A stretch of DNA of 14,614 nt. Source: DATEXQ01 sp035256745. GTDB lineage: Bacteria; Patescibacteriota; Microgenomatia; UBA8517. The stretch lies in assembly GCA_035256745.1 (NCBI GenBank), contig DATEXQ010000040.1, forward strand, positions 1 to 14,614. Direction: 5' to 3'. Shown here piece after piece: positions 1 to 6,610 of this stretch; position 1 is the first letter of the stretch, and each line of letters begins with the position of its first letter. The notes beneath the pieces are model-generated. The model had not been told where the DNA came from and did not search any database. It saw only the letters and a program-made list of their open reading frames with translations. A program made the translations under genes and the position numbers.

Positions 1-844
1 CTTGGCCATCAGAATTATTATAGCCTGTTTTCCTGTTGGTAAAAAATGAATAGACAGCAAGGCCCAAAAATATTACTCCTCCTCCTGCAATAAAAAAACT
101 ATAAGGCGGTATATTACCGACTTTTCCGGATTCAATCAAAGGGGTAGGAGTCGGAGTAATCATACCAAGCCTAATATCATTTACCGAAAGATCGGAACTG
201 TCAGTTGATGTATCTCCCAAAACATCGGGTGATGATGAAGGATTTGGTTTAGGAGTTGGGGTTTTAGTTGGCGTGGGTTTTGGAGTAGGGGTTGGAGTTT
301 TTGTGGGAGTCGGGGTAGGTGTAGAGGTCGGAGTGGATGTAGTTTCCTGTGTAGGTTCTGGGGTTCTAGATTGATTTGCCCTCCTAGGCGTTTTATCTAG
401 GGTGTCTCCTTCGATTTGTGCACCATCAGGAATTCTACCCCAACTTTTATCAGATTGGGACCCGTTATAACTAAAGGTATCAACAAGTTCTGCTGAGGGA
501 GAACTAATAAGAGTTATTATTTCATCCCCACTATTGTTAAGAGAAAAAGATGCACCATTTCTTTTTATAACAATCCATCCTTGACTTGGAACAATAGTTA
601 TACCACCATCAATATAACTATTGTCTAGTATTATTTCATGGTTGCTTGCATCTCGAAGAATATATCCTGCTACATCAACTTCTAAAGAACCGTTATTATA
701 TAACTCTACCCATTCTTCCTGATTTTCATCACCTAAAGGATCAGGTAAGACCTCATTTATAACTACTTGAGCATTTACTGAAGAAGGAAAAAGAAACACT
801 AAAGAAAACAGAAGAGCAAATATTTTTTTGGGCAGATTGTACAC
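1..844 (-). CDS. Lamin-tail-domain surface protein, membrane anchored (C-terminal end beyond window)
   Basis: This reading frame is open to the left window edge, giving 281 codons. Residues 1-25 form a signal peptide (basic start, hydrophobic core, ending SSVNA). Residues about 26-155 read as a lamin tail domain (LTD): the opening VVINEVLPDP, EEWVELYNN, a central GWIVI strand and SWGRIPDG near the end are typical of bacterial LTDs. Residues 160-200 are a Thr/Pro/Lys-rich low-complexity linker, and a single membrane helix lies at about 247-268 followed by a basic tail, so the LTD should sit outside the cell. The start is inferred to be GTG at 844, seven bases after the stop of the upstream M23 gene; no ATG is available and the frame stays open further upstream, so the exact start is uncertain. 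It is probably the last visible gene of the ftsEX operon. LTDs occur in secreted nucleases and surface proteins; the role here is unknown. Confidence 0.82.
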   Translation of the reverse strand, partial: MYNLPKKIFALLFSLVFLFPSSVNAQVVINEVLPDPLGDENQEEWVELYNNGSLEVDVAGYILRDASNHEIILDNSYIDGGITIVPSQGWIVIKRNGASFSLNNSGDEIITLISSPSAELVDTFSYNGSQSDKSWGRIPDGAQIEGDTLDKTPRRANQSRTPEPTQETTSTPTSTPTPTPTKTPTPTPKPTPTKTPTPKPNPSSSPDVLGDTSTDSSDLSVNDIRLGMITPTPTPLIESGKVGNIPPYSFFIAGGGVIFLGLAVYSFFTNRKTGYNNSDGQ

Positions 845-851
845 TCTTAAA

Positions 852-2009
852 CTAGTAACTGATGTGTAAGTATAAAGTATCCAAATCGGAATCGTCGTGA
901 TCTACTCTCACATAACGTAAACTACATCCGCTTCCTCCAGAGTAACTGCCTCTAAACAATGTTCCCGCTTTTACTGCTTTTACTTCGCTATTGCCTTCAT
1001 TATTTATATCTATTCCGTTATGGCTACTATAGATTCTTCCCACCCAGGTATTTTGTACAGCCCAGGTTACACCAAACCCCTGGAAGAATTTAATTGGGGA
1101 ATTTATTGGCCAGTTCCAGGAACCGGACGGATTAAAGGGATCTGCAGGAGAACAAGCCCCAGGACCTGAACAATTTTCAGAACTAATATTTGCATTAAGA
1201 TACGAAAATGGATTAAGAGCCGATGTTCCTTGACTTATTATAAAGTGAAGATGACTTCCGCTTGAGTTACAGGACGGTCCTTGAATTACTGATGCAATTC
1301 TTGCTCCCTCACTTACTTTTCCTACCTCAGTTTCTACTCCTTTTCCTGCAATAATAGCTTGAATCGCCTCAAACTCTGCCCTTGCCTGAGAAAGTAACTG
1401 TTGATACTTTTTTTCGTCGTTTTTGGTAACCTGCAGAAGGTAAGCTTTGGCTTTCTTCTGTGCATTTAAATTCTCCTTTTGTATATTTAACTCTGCCTGT
1501 AAATCTTCCTGTTCTTTTTTTTGGTCCTTATAAACCGTTTGTGCCTGTTGTAGCCGTAAAAGCAAATCCCTATCCGATGCTTGAATTTTTTGTAGGTAGT
1601 GAAACCTGGCAAGTGCTTCTTTTAAATCGGGTGCGGAAAGAATCATCAAAATTGGTTCCCCCACTCTAGTCATTTTATAGGTTTCTTTGGCTCTTGCCGA
1701 AAAAGCCTCGGTTAATGCATCAAGAGATCCTTCAAGCGTATCTATTCTTCCCCCCAAAAGAATTATTTTATTTTCGGTTTCTTCAATTTTTAGAGTTGTA
1801 AGTTTTATCTGTGCATCAAATTGGGCAATCTGATTAGATAAAGTTGTTGCCTGGGATTTCAGTCTTGTTATTTCGTTTTGATATTCCTCAATTTGTTTTT
1901 GAAGCTGCTGAAGCTTCTCGTCCGTAGTTTGGGCAAAAACAAAATTTATAGCGAAAAAAAAAGACAAAAAAATGAAGACAGAAAGGGTAAATTTAAAAAG
2001 TGTTTTCAT
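852..2009 (-). CDS. FtsEX-associated coiled-coil peptidoglycan hydrolase with permuted M23 domain
   Basis: Predicted secreted murein endopeptidase, 385 residues. A signal peptide (1-27, ending FVFAQ) is followed by long coiled-coil segments (about 29-115 and 145-220), as in EnvC and CwlO, whose activity FtsEX controls. The C-terminal third carries all M23 (LytM) motifs, but in swapped order: GSHLHF (His253/His255) comes first, then HNGID (His330, Asp334), then DTLYLH (His382) just before the stop. In ordinary M23 enzymes HxxxD precedes HxH, so the domain looks circularly permuted with zinc ligands and catalytic histidines retained. Start choice: ATG at 2009 overlaps the ftsX stop as TGATG and has AGGAAAG seven to eight bases upstream; a TTG one codon earlier (2012) is a weaker alternative. 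The ftsEX context supports a role in regulated septal or lateral wall cleavage. The family is clear; the substrate is inferred. Confidence 0.88.
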   Translation of the reverse strand: MKTLFKFTLSVFIFLSFFFAINFVFAQTTDEKLQQLQKQIEEYQNEITRLKSQATTLSNQIAQFDAQIKLTTLKIEETENKIILLGGRIDTLEGSLDALTEAFSARAKETYKMTRVGEPILMILSAPDLKEALARFHYLQKIQASDRDLLLRLQQAQTVYKDQKKEQEDLQAELNIQKENLNAQKKAKAYLLQVTKNDEKKYQQLLSQARAEFEAIQAIIAGKGVETEVGKVSEGARIASVIQGPSCNSSGSHLHFIISQGTSALNPFSYLNANISSENCSGPGACSPADPFNPSGSWNWPINSPIKFFQGFGVTWAVQNTWVGRIYSSHNGIDINNEGNSEVKAVKAGTLFRGSYSGGSGCSLRYVRVDHDDSDLDTLYLHISY

Positions 2010-2932
2010 CAAACTTTCCTAGCACGGGATACCGCCAGTTGACTTCCGGCAATTGCTAAGGAAATTCCAATAAAAATCTCGCCCAACAAAATTATTCCGA
2101 AAAGACCAAACAATTTTAAAGTATCAATGGGTAAAACCGGAATCTCTTTGAAATAAGAAATAAGAGAAGGAGATATATATAAAGTTAATATAATACTTAT
2201 CAGCCAACCCAAAATAACACCTACTAAAGTATAAATAATTGCTTCAATAATAATCGGGCTTTTTATAAATCTTGATGTCGCTCCCACCAAATCCAAAATT
2301 TCTATTTCCTCCCTTCTGGTTGTCAAGCGCATGCTTACAATGACAAGCAAAACCAAAAATGAGCTTGCTGTTAAAACCAGGACAAATGCACCGCCTCCAA
2401 TCTTTAAGTACCAAACAATTGTTTTTAATCTCTCTACTGTATCTTGAAGGGTATTTTCAGGCCCTAAACTTGCGGTAAAGCCCACCTGATCTACAATCGG
2501 ATCTTTTTTGACTTCTTCAATAACATCTTTGGCAAAACTCAATTCTTTTACCGAAAATTCCAAACTTGCCGGAAATATTGTAGGGCTCACAAGCTCTGAA
2601 AGAAGCGGATTATCCGCGGTTGCCTTTTTGTAAATTCCCAAAGCCTCTTCTTTGGAAACATAAATTACATCTTTTATGCGTACATCGTTTGCTAACTTTT
2701 CCTGAAGAGCTGAAACTGATTCAGGAGTTACAGAATCTTTCAAAAAAGCAATTACTTGGGGTCTGGTTTCAAAGTAGTACAAAATCTTGTTCGAAGAATA
2801 AACCAGAATTGCCAGGGTCGTTATTACAAAAAAGGTCAAGCTTAAAACAAAAGCCGCTGCAATTGCTTGAAAAGGCGACCTTCTGATATTAGAAACTGCT
2901 GTTTTAAGATGAATATTTGATATTTTTTTCAT
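2009..2932 (-). CDS. ftsX: Cell division protein FtsX
   Basis: Membrane subunit of the FtsEX complex, 307 residues. The topology is typical: a basic cytoplasmic start, TM1 at about 23-45, an extracytoplasmic domain at 46-175, TM2 at 178-200, TM3 at 226-252 and TM4 at 272-296. The cytoplasmic loop after TM2 has the conserved pattern RREEIEILDLVGAT seen in FtsX. FtsX passes the ATPase signal from FtsE across the membrane to a peptidoglycan hydrolase, and here the next gene is such a hydrolase. The start ATG at 2932 overlaps the ftsE stop by four bases (ATGA), indicating translational coupling. Confidence 0.95.
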   Translation of the reverse strand: MKKISNIHLKTAVSNIRRSPFQAIAAAFVLSLTFFVITTLAILVYSSNKILYYFETRPQVIAFLKDSVTPESVSALQEKLANDVRIKDVIYVSKEEALGIYKKATADNPLLSELVSPTIFPASLEFSVKELSFAKDVIEEVKKDPIVDQVGFTASLGPENTLQDTVERLKTIVWYLKIGGGAFVLVLTASSFLVLLVIVSMRLTTRREEIEILDLVGATSRFIKSPIIIEAIIYTLVGVILGWLISIILTLYISPSLISYFKEIPVLPIDTLKLFGLFGIILLGEIFIGISLAIAGSQLAVSRARKV

Positions 2933-3597
2933 TTTGTCTTTGATTTATGATTGGTTAGTTTTCCTTTTTCAAGCTTTACAACCCTTTTTCCCATCTTATT
3001 TATTATACCCTCATGGTGCGAGGCTATTATTATGGTTTTTCCTTCTTTGTTTATTTTTTCAAATAAATCCATCATTTTATCGGCCGTTTCCCAATCCAAA
3101 TTTCCTGTTGGTTCATCCGCAAGTATCAATTTCGGATTCACAACCAACGCTCTTGCTAAAGAAACTCTCTGTAATTCTCCACCGGATAATTGAGATGGGA
3201 AAAGTTCTGATCTTGTATCCAAACCTACCATTTTAAGAACATCGTCTACTCTTTCTTGCCATCTTTCCTGCTCAATTCCCAATATTGCCAATGCTATTTC
3301 TACGTTTTCCCTTAGTGTCCTTTCGGGAAGAACTTTGAAATCCTGAAACACAACTCCTATTTGCTGTCTTAAAGCCGGAACATCCTTTTTATCAAGTTTT
3401 GTAATTTCAATATCATCAAGCAAAATCTCTCCCTTATCGGGAAGTAAGTCCCTCAAGATAAGGCGAAGTAGGGTTGTTTTTCCGCTTCCAGAAGGTCCGT
3501 TTATGAAGACAAATTCACCGCTTTTAACGTCAAATGAGATATCGGAAAGTGCTGTTATATCTCCGAAAGACTTGGTTAAATTTTTTATTTTTAGCAT
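2929..3597 (-). CDS. ftsE: Cell division ATP-binding protein FtsE
   Basis: ABC-type ATPase of the FtsEX complex, 222 residues, the usual FtsE length. Visible motifs: Walker A GPSGSGKTT (34-42), Q-loop VVFQDF (82-87), signature LSGGELQR (137-144), Walker B LILADEPTGNLD (157-168) and the H-loop His at about 194. The line VVFQDFKVLPERTLRENV is characteristic of FtsE rather than of other MacB/LolD-like ATPases, and the immediately following ftsX confirms it. It is the first gene of the ftsE-ftsX-M23-LTD run. No Shine-Dalgarno is visible before the ATG; a promoter lies about 40 bases upstream. Confidence 0.96.
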   Translation of the reverse strand: MLKIKNLTKSFGDITALSDISFDVKSGEFVFINGPSGSGKTTLLRLILRDLLPDKGEILLDDIEITKLDKKDVPALRQQIGVVFQDFKVLPERTLRENVEIALAILGIEQERWQERVDDVLKMVGLDTRSELFPSQLSGGELQRVSLARALVVNPKLILADEPTGNLDWETADKMMDLFEKINKEGKTIIIASHHEGIINKMGKRVVKLEKGKLTNHKSKTK

Positions 3598-3634
3598 GGC
3601 AGAAGGTTTTTTATTACAAAAACAAGCTTACTAA

Positions 3635-3663
3635 ATTATACCTTAAGAAACAACCTTTGTTAC
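3635..3663 (-). promoter_or_regulatory. Probable promoter of the ftsEX operon
   Basis: On the minus strand GTAACA (3663-3658, 4 of 6 to TTGACA) is separated by 17 bases from a perfect TATAAT (3640-3635). Transcription would start near 3628, giving a leader of about 30 bases before ftsE. No terminator is evident for the gene upstream, so readthrough is also possible. Confidence 0.6.
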
Positions 3664-3696
3664 TGTTCTTTAAATTGGATATTTATAAGAAGAAAA

Positions 3697-4164
3697 TTAC
3701 TGAATTACTTTAATCTTTCCAACGTCCATCAACCAACCGGCTTTCTTGCCTGTAATAGTCTCTCCCCAAACTTGCACTTTTTTTCCTACAAAGCTCTGGA
3801 GATCAATTACGGTTGAGGTTAAATATACATACTGACTTGCATCGGAATCTCTTTTTAGATGATGTGTTCCTTCCCCTGCTATTCCTCCCTCTTCCAAAAT
3901 TCCTTCGGCACTATCTCTAAATGTTTTTTCATCAGCTAATCCTGCTTCATTTTGTGTTTGCTTTGCTCCGGGTGCAGCGCTTTCGCTTGTACCTTTGGCT
4001 CTTCCGGACAATAGCCATCCTGTTCCAACACCGCCTAAAACTACAATGATTGCTCCAATAATAAGAATCATATTCTCTTTTTTTCCGGTAGTATTGGAAA
4101 ATTTTTTGACAAGCTGATTACTTGTAATTCCTTGTGTTTTTAGCTGAATATTTTCTATTTGCAT
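3697..4164 (-). CDS. Single-pass membrane protein of unknown function
   Basis: 155 residues. A polar cytoplasmic N-terminus (1-31) is followed by one membrane helix (about 32-52, GAIIVVLGGVGTGWLL), a Gly/Ala/Ser-rich linker, and a compact C-terminal region (about 110-155) with alternating hydrophobic residues (VYLTSTVIDLQSFVGKKVQVWGE ends in a short beta pattern). The pattern VGKKVQVWGE...GWLMDVGKIKV resembles small OB-fold-like beta barrels, but that is a guess from residue pattern only. The gene lies between prfB and ftsE on the same strand, with its own probable promoter overlapping the end of the prfB gap. I do not recognise a named family. Confidence 0.8.
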   Translation of the reverse strand: MQIENIQLKTQGITSNQLVKKFSNTTGKKENMILIIGAIIVVLGGVGTGWLLSGRAKGTSESAAPGAKQTQNEAGLADEKTFRDSAEGILEEGGIAGEGTHHLKRDSDASQYVYLTSTVIDLQSFVGKKVQVWGETITGKKAGWLMDVGKIKVIQ

Positions 4165-4191
4165 ATATTAAAACTTTTACCGACTCTTAAA

Positions 4192-4220
4192 ATCTTAAAC
4201 CAAAAGCAATTGCGTGGCAA
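4192..4220 (-). promoter_or_regulatory. Probable promoter for the 3697-4164 gene
   Basis: On the minus strand TTGCCA (4220-4215) is followed after exactly 17 bases by TAAGAT (4197-4192). It lies in the short gap just after the prfB stop. The predicted leader to the ATG at 4164 is about 20 bases and has no Shine-Dalgarno. Confidence 0.5.
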
Positions 4221-4223
4221 GTC

Positions 4224-5303
4224 TTAGTTGTTTAATTTTAGCTCTGCTTCTATAAATTCATCCAAATCTCCTGCTAAAACATTTTCCGGTTGAGAAGATT
4301 CGACACCGGTTCGTAAATCCTTAACCATTTTGTAAGGGTGTAAAACGTAGGATCGAATCTGGGTTCCCCAAGAGGCTGGTCTATACTCACCTTTCAACTC
4401 TTTAACTTTCCGTTTTTGTTTTTCTTGCTCCAAAAGCCAAAGCTTTGCTCTAAGTAAACCCATTGCCAATTTTCTGTTCTGCTCTTGGAATCTTTGGGTT
4501 TGACTCGAAACTACAATTCCTGTCGGAACATGCTTGATTCTGACTGCCGTTGATACTTTTTGAACGTTTTGTCCTCCCTGTGAGGAAGATCTAAAAAATT
4601 GCAGTTCCAAGTCCTCCGCTTTTATTTCAATTCCGGGTAAATCAACTTCTTCAAGTTCGGGTAAAACCTCAACCAAAGCAAATGATGTTTGTCTTAACTT
4701 ATCCGCATTAAAAGGAGACTGCCTAACCAACCTATGGGTACCTGCTTCGCCTTTTAAATAACCATAGGCATATAAACCTTCTATTTTAAAGGTAATACTT
4801 TTTATCCCAGCCTCTTCTCCTTGTGAAACATCGATTGAAGTTGCTTTATATCCTTTCTTTTCGGCGTATCTTAAATACATTCTATAAAGCATACTGGTCC
4901 AATCCATTGCTTCAGTTCCTCCTTGGCCTGCATGAATAGCTAATATTGCATTTTTGGAATCATAGTCACCCGAAAGAAAAGATTTGGAATTTAAGTTTTC
5001 GAGTTTCTTTTCGGCATCTTTCACATCATCTGCAAAATCGGATAAGTCTGATTGTGTTTTTACAAGATTTTTTAAAGTATTTATATCACCTTCCAATTTC
5101 TCAACGTCTGTTATTTCCGATTTTAAATCCCCCAATTCCTGCATAACCTTTCTTGCTGAAGAGGCATCTTTCCAGAAATCGGTAACTACGGATTTGGCCT
5201 CCAATTCGTTAATTCTTTTTCTTTTTTCTTCTAAATTCAAGGAATTAACAATATCGGTATACTTAATAGACATTTGATTCACTTTTTCTTTTAAATCTTC
5301 CAT
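4224..5303 (-). CDS. prfB: Peptide chain release factor 2
   Basis: Class I release factor, 359 residues from the chosen start. It recognises UAA/UGA stop codons in the ribosomal A site and triggers peptidyl-tRNA hydrolysis. The codon-recognition tripeptide is SPF (196-198, in RLVRQSPFNADKLRQTSF), which marks RF2 rather than RF1, and the catalytic GGQ is at 243-245 (SSSQGGQNVQK). The N-terminal helical domain and the HAGQGGTEAMDW stretch fit the family. The frame extends to an ATG at 5345, but that would overlap the upstream gene; RF2 proteins start with a MEDLKEK-like sequence, so ATG at 5303 is preferred. Unlike many bacterial prfB genes there is no in-frame UGA or programmed +1 frameshift near codon 25. 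The presence of RF2 implies UGA is a stop here. Confidence 0.95.
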   Translation of the reverse strand: MEDLKEKVNQMSIKYTDIVNSLNLEEKRKRINELEAKSVVTDFWKDASSARKVMQELGDLKSEITDVEKLEGDINTLKNLVKTQSDLSDFADDVKDAEKKLENLNSKSFLSGDYDSKNAILAIHAGQGGTEAMDWTSMLYRMYLRYAEKKGYKATSIDVSQGEEAGIKSITFKIEGLYAYGYLKGEAGTHRLVRQSPFNADKLRQTSFALVEVLPELEEVDLPGIEIKAEDLELQFFRSSSQGGQNVQKVSTAVRIKHVPTGIVVSSQTQRFQEQNRKLAMGLLRAKLWLLEQEKQKRKVKELKGEYRPASWGTQIRSYVLHPYKMVKDLRTGVESSQPENVLAGDLDEFIEAELKLNN

Positions 5304-5312
5304 GACAGGATA

Positions 5313-5318
5313 AGTATA
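5313..5318 (-). promoter_or_regulatory. Possible -10 element of prfB, near-leaderless
   Basis: TATACT on the minus strand lies only nine bases before the prfB ATG at 5303, so a transcript starting from it would have almost no leader. No good -35 at 17 bases is visible (AAGCCA); TTGCAA sits 21 bases upstream. The prfB ATG also lacks a Shine-Dalgarno. Confidence 0.35.
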
Positions 5319-5332
5319 GCAAAAGAAGTAAT

Positions 5333-5806
5333 TTATGGCTTGCAAACTGCCTCGCGCACCTTATCGGCTTCATCTGAAGATAGGTTTTTAAACAAATTAA
5401 TTACATCGCCGGATGTTGAACTCATGGCGTTTGACTGGGGTATCTCGTTTTTTACTCCTAAAACACCCACCAGTTTTTCTCTTCCAGTATCAAGAACTTT
5501 ACTTATTGCTTTGGGTGGATTTTTCCAACCTAAAATCTCCGTTATTAACGTCCTTCCTCCAATCAACATAAAACCTTCTATTATAAGCGCCATTAAAAAA
5601 CCCAAAAAAATCATTGAGGTTGCTCCCCTTAAACTCCAATGTAAAAACTCTCTTCGCATCCTGGCCAATAAAAGTACCAGTAAAAATAAAAGAGCTACAA
5701 TCATTCCAGCTTGAATATAAGAAGGGGTAAATTCAAGATTTCCCAATTTAAAGGAAAAATTGGGAATTGATAACTTGTTGAATATAACAAACAACTTATC
5801 CTGCAT
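5333..5806 (-). CDS. Two-helix membrane protein of unknown function
   Basis: 157 residues. Two strongly hydrophobic helices lie at about 30-48 (GMIVALLFLLVLLLARM) and 62-84 (ATSMIFLGFLMALIIEGFML), joined by a short basic loop RREFLHWSLRG, which predicts a cytoplasmic loop. The C-terminal third (about 95-157) is soluble and helical, ending with SSDEADKVREAVCKP. The stop lies 29 bases before the prfB start and the gene begins 36 bases after the LytR_C-domain gene, so the three may be cotranscribed. I do not recognise the family. Confidence 0.8.
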   Translation of the reverse strand: MQDKLFVIFNKLSIPNFSFKLGNLEFTPSYIQAGMIVALLFLLVLLLARMRREFLHWSLRGATSMIFLGFLMALIIEGFMLIGGRTLITEILGWKNPPKAISKVLDTGREKLVGVLGVKNEIPQSNAMSSTSGDVINLFKNLSSDEADKVREAVCKP

Positions 5807-5842
5807 AAATTCATGATATCACAAAAAAAGTTTCTAGCCTTA

Positions 5843-6505
5843 TTATAGTGTAGGGGTGGGTGATGAGGTGGGTGTAGCTGTAGGAGATGCTTTTATTGTA
5901 GGGGTAGCTTTTGCTGTGGGAGAAGCTGTGGAACTTGGTTTTACCGTCGCCCCTTTTTTAAGACCTGTAATTATTTTAATGTCGTAGCTTCCAGCTGATC
6001 CTGTTTTAGTATTAACATTTGTATATATACTTTTCAGTTCTTTTGTAATTTCATCAACGATTTCTTTCACCATACTTGATGAAAATGTAATTTCTGTTGT
6101 TTCGTAATCTTCATTATCTGCATTACCGATTGCGATATTGGTATAACCCAAAGTTTTTAATTTACCCTGCAGGAAAGATGCTTCTCCCGTAATTCCTGTA
6201 CCATTTGAAATTTGGATTTTAATATTCTTTTTATCAACAGCTGCAGGAGAAGGTGTAGGTTCTAGGGTTACCTCAGGCTGGGTTGTCTCATAACCCATGC
6301 TTTCGGGAGTTGGGGAAGCTTCTACTTCTTTATTGGAACTTTTCTTTACCAGAAAAAATATTCCTCCGATAATTAAAATAAGAGCTAGAATCATTAATAT
6401 CCAAATAGGACTTTTTCTTTTTGGTTTTAAACTTGAAGTATACGATGGTCGCTGAGGAGTCTCTTCAATATTTTCTTGAACCGGTGGATTTTCTATATTA
6501 TCCAT
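5843..6505 (-). CDS. Membrane-anchored LytR_C-domain protein
   Basis: 220 residues. Layout: polar cytoplasmic N-terminus (1-32), one membrane helix (about 33-53), a Pro/Thr-rich linker (63-89), a folded domain (93-184), and an Ala/Thr/Pro/Ser-rich tail (185-220). The folded domain opens IKIQISNGTGITGEASFLQG and continues KTLGYTNIAIGNAD, the pattern of the LytR C-terminal (LytR_C) domain found behind LytR-CpsA-Psr wall-polymer transferases and as stand-alone proteins. The catalytic LCP domain itself is absent, so it is a LytR_C-only protein, probably extracytoplasmic and wall-associated; the precise role is unknown. A strong promoter lies immediately before the ATG, leaving almost no leader. 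Confidence 0.85.
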   Translation of the reverse strand: MDNIENPPVQENIEETPQRPSYTSSLKPKRKSPIWILMILALILIIGGIFFLVKKSSNKEVEASPTPESMGYETTQPEVTLEPTPSPAAVDKKNIKIQISNGTGITGEASFLQGKLKTLGYTNIAIGNADNEDYETTEITFSSSMVKEIVDEITKELKSIYTNVNTKTGSAGSYDIKIITGLKKGATVKPSSTASPTAKATPTIKASPTATPTSSPTPTL

Positions 6506-6515
6506 TTGTAGCGAA

Positions 6516-6544
6516 AATATATAAAACTATATACTAATTGTCAA
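6516..6544 (-). promoter_or_regulatory. Strong promoter of the LytR_C gene, near-leaderless
   Basis: On the minus strand a perfect TTGACA (6544-6539) is followed after 17 bases by TATATT (6521-6516). Only ten bases separate the -10 from the ATG at 6505, so transcription would start about three to five bases before the start codon, and no Shine-Dalgarno is possible. Confidence 0.75.
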
Positions 6545-6550
6545 CTAGTG

Positions 6551-6608
6551 AATAAAAAATAGCCTCAAAAATCTGGTAATTTGGTCTTTTTATTATCTAA
6601 ATTAGAGG
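6551..6608 (-). terminator. Possible terminator after the MFS transporter gene
   Basis: Immediately after the stop at 6611 the minus strand has CCTC plus TAATTT, which pair with AAATTA and then, across a ten-base bulge, GAGG. This is followed by ATTTTTTATT. The stem is broken and AT-rich, so the call rests mainly on the T tract. Confidence 0.35.
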
Positions 6609-6610
6609 TT

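Noticed and set aside
230..370. Tandem repeat or CRISPR-like array
   Set aside because: The repetitive sequence simply encodes the Thr/Pro/Lys-rich linker of the LTD protein; there are no repeat-spacer units.
5200..5260. Programmed frameshift in prfB
   Set aside because: The frame is continuous through the region where the CTTTGA-type frameshift normally sits, and no in-frame TGA is present.
5304..5345. Longer prfB starting at ATG 5345
   Set aside because: It would add 14 residues unlike RF2, overlap the upstream gene and place the start before the probable -10 element.
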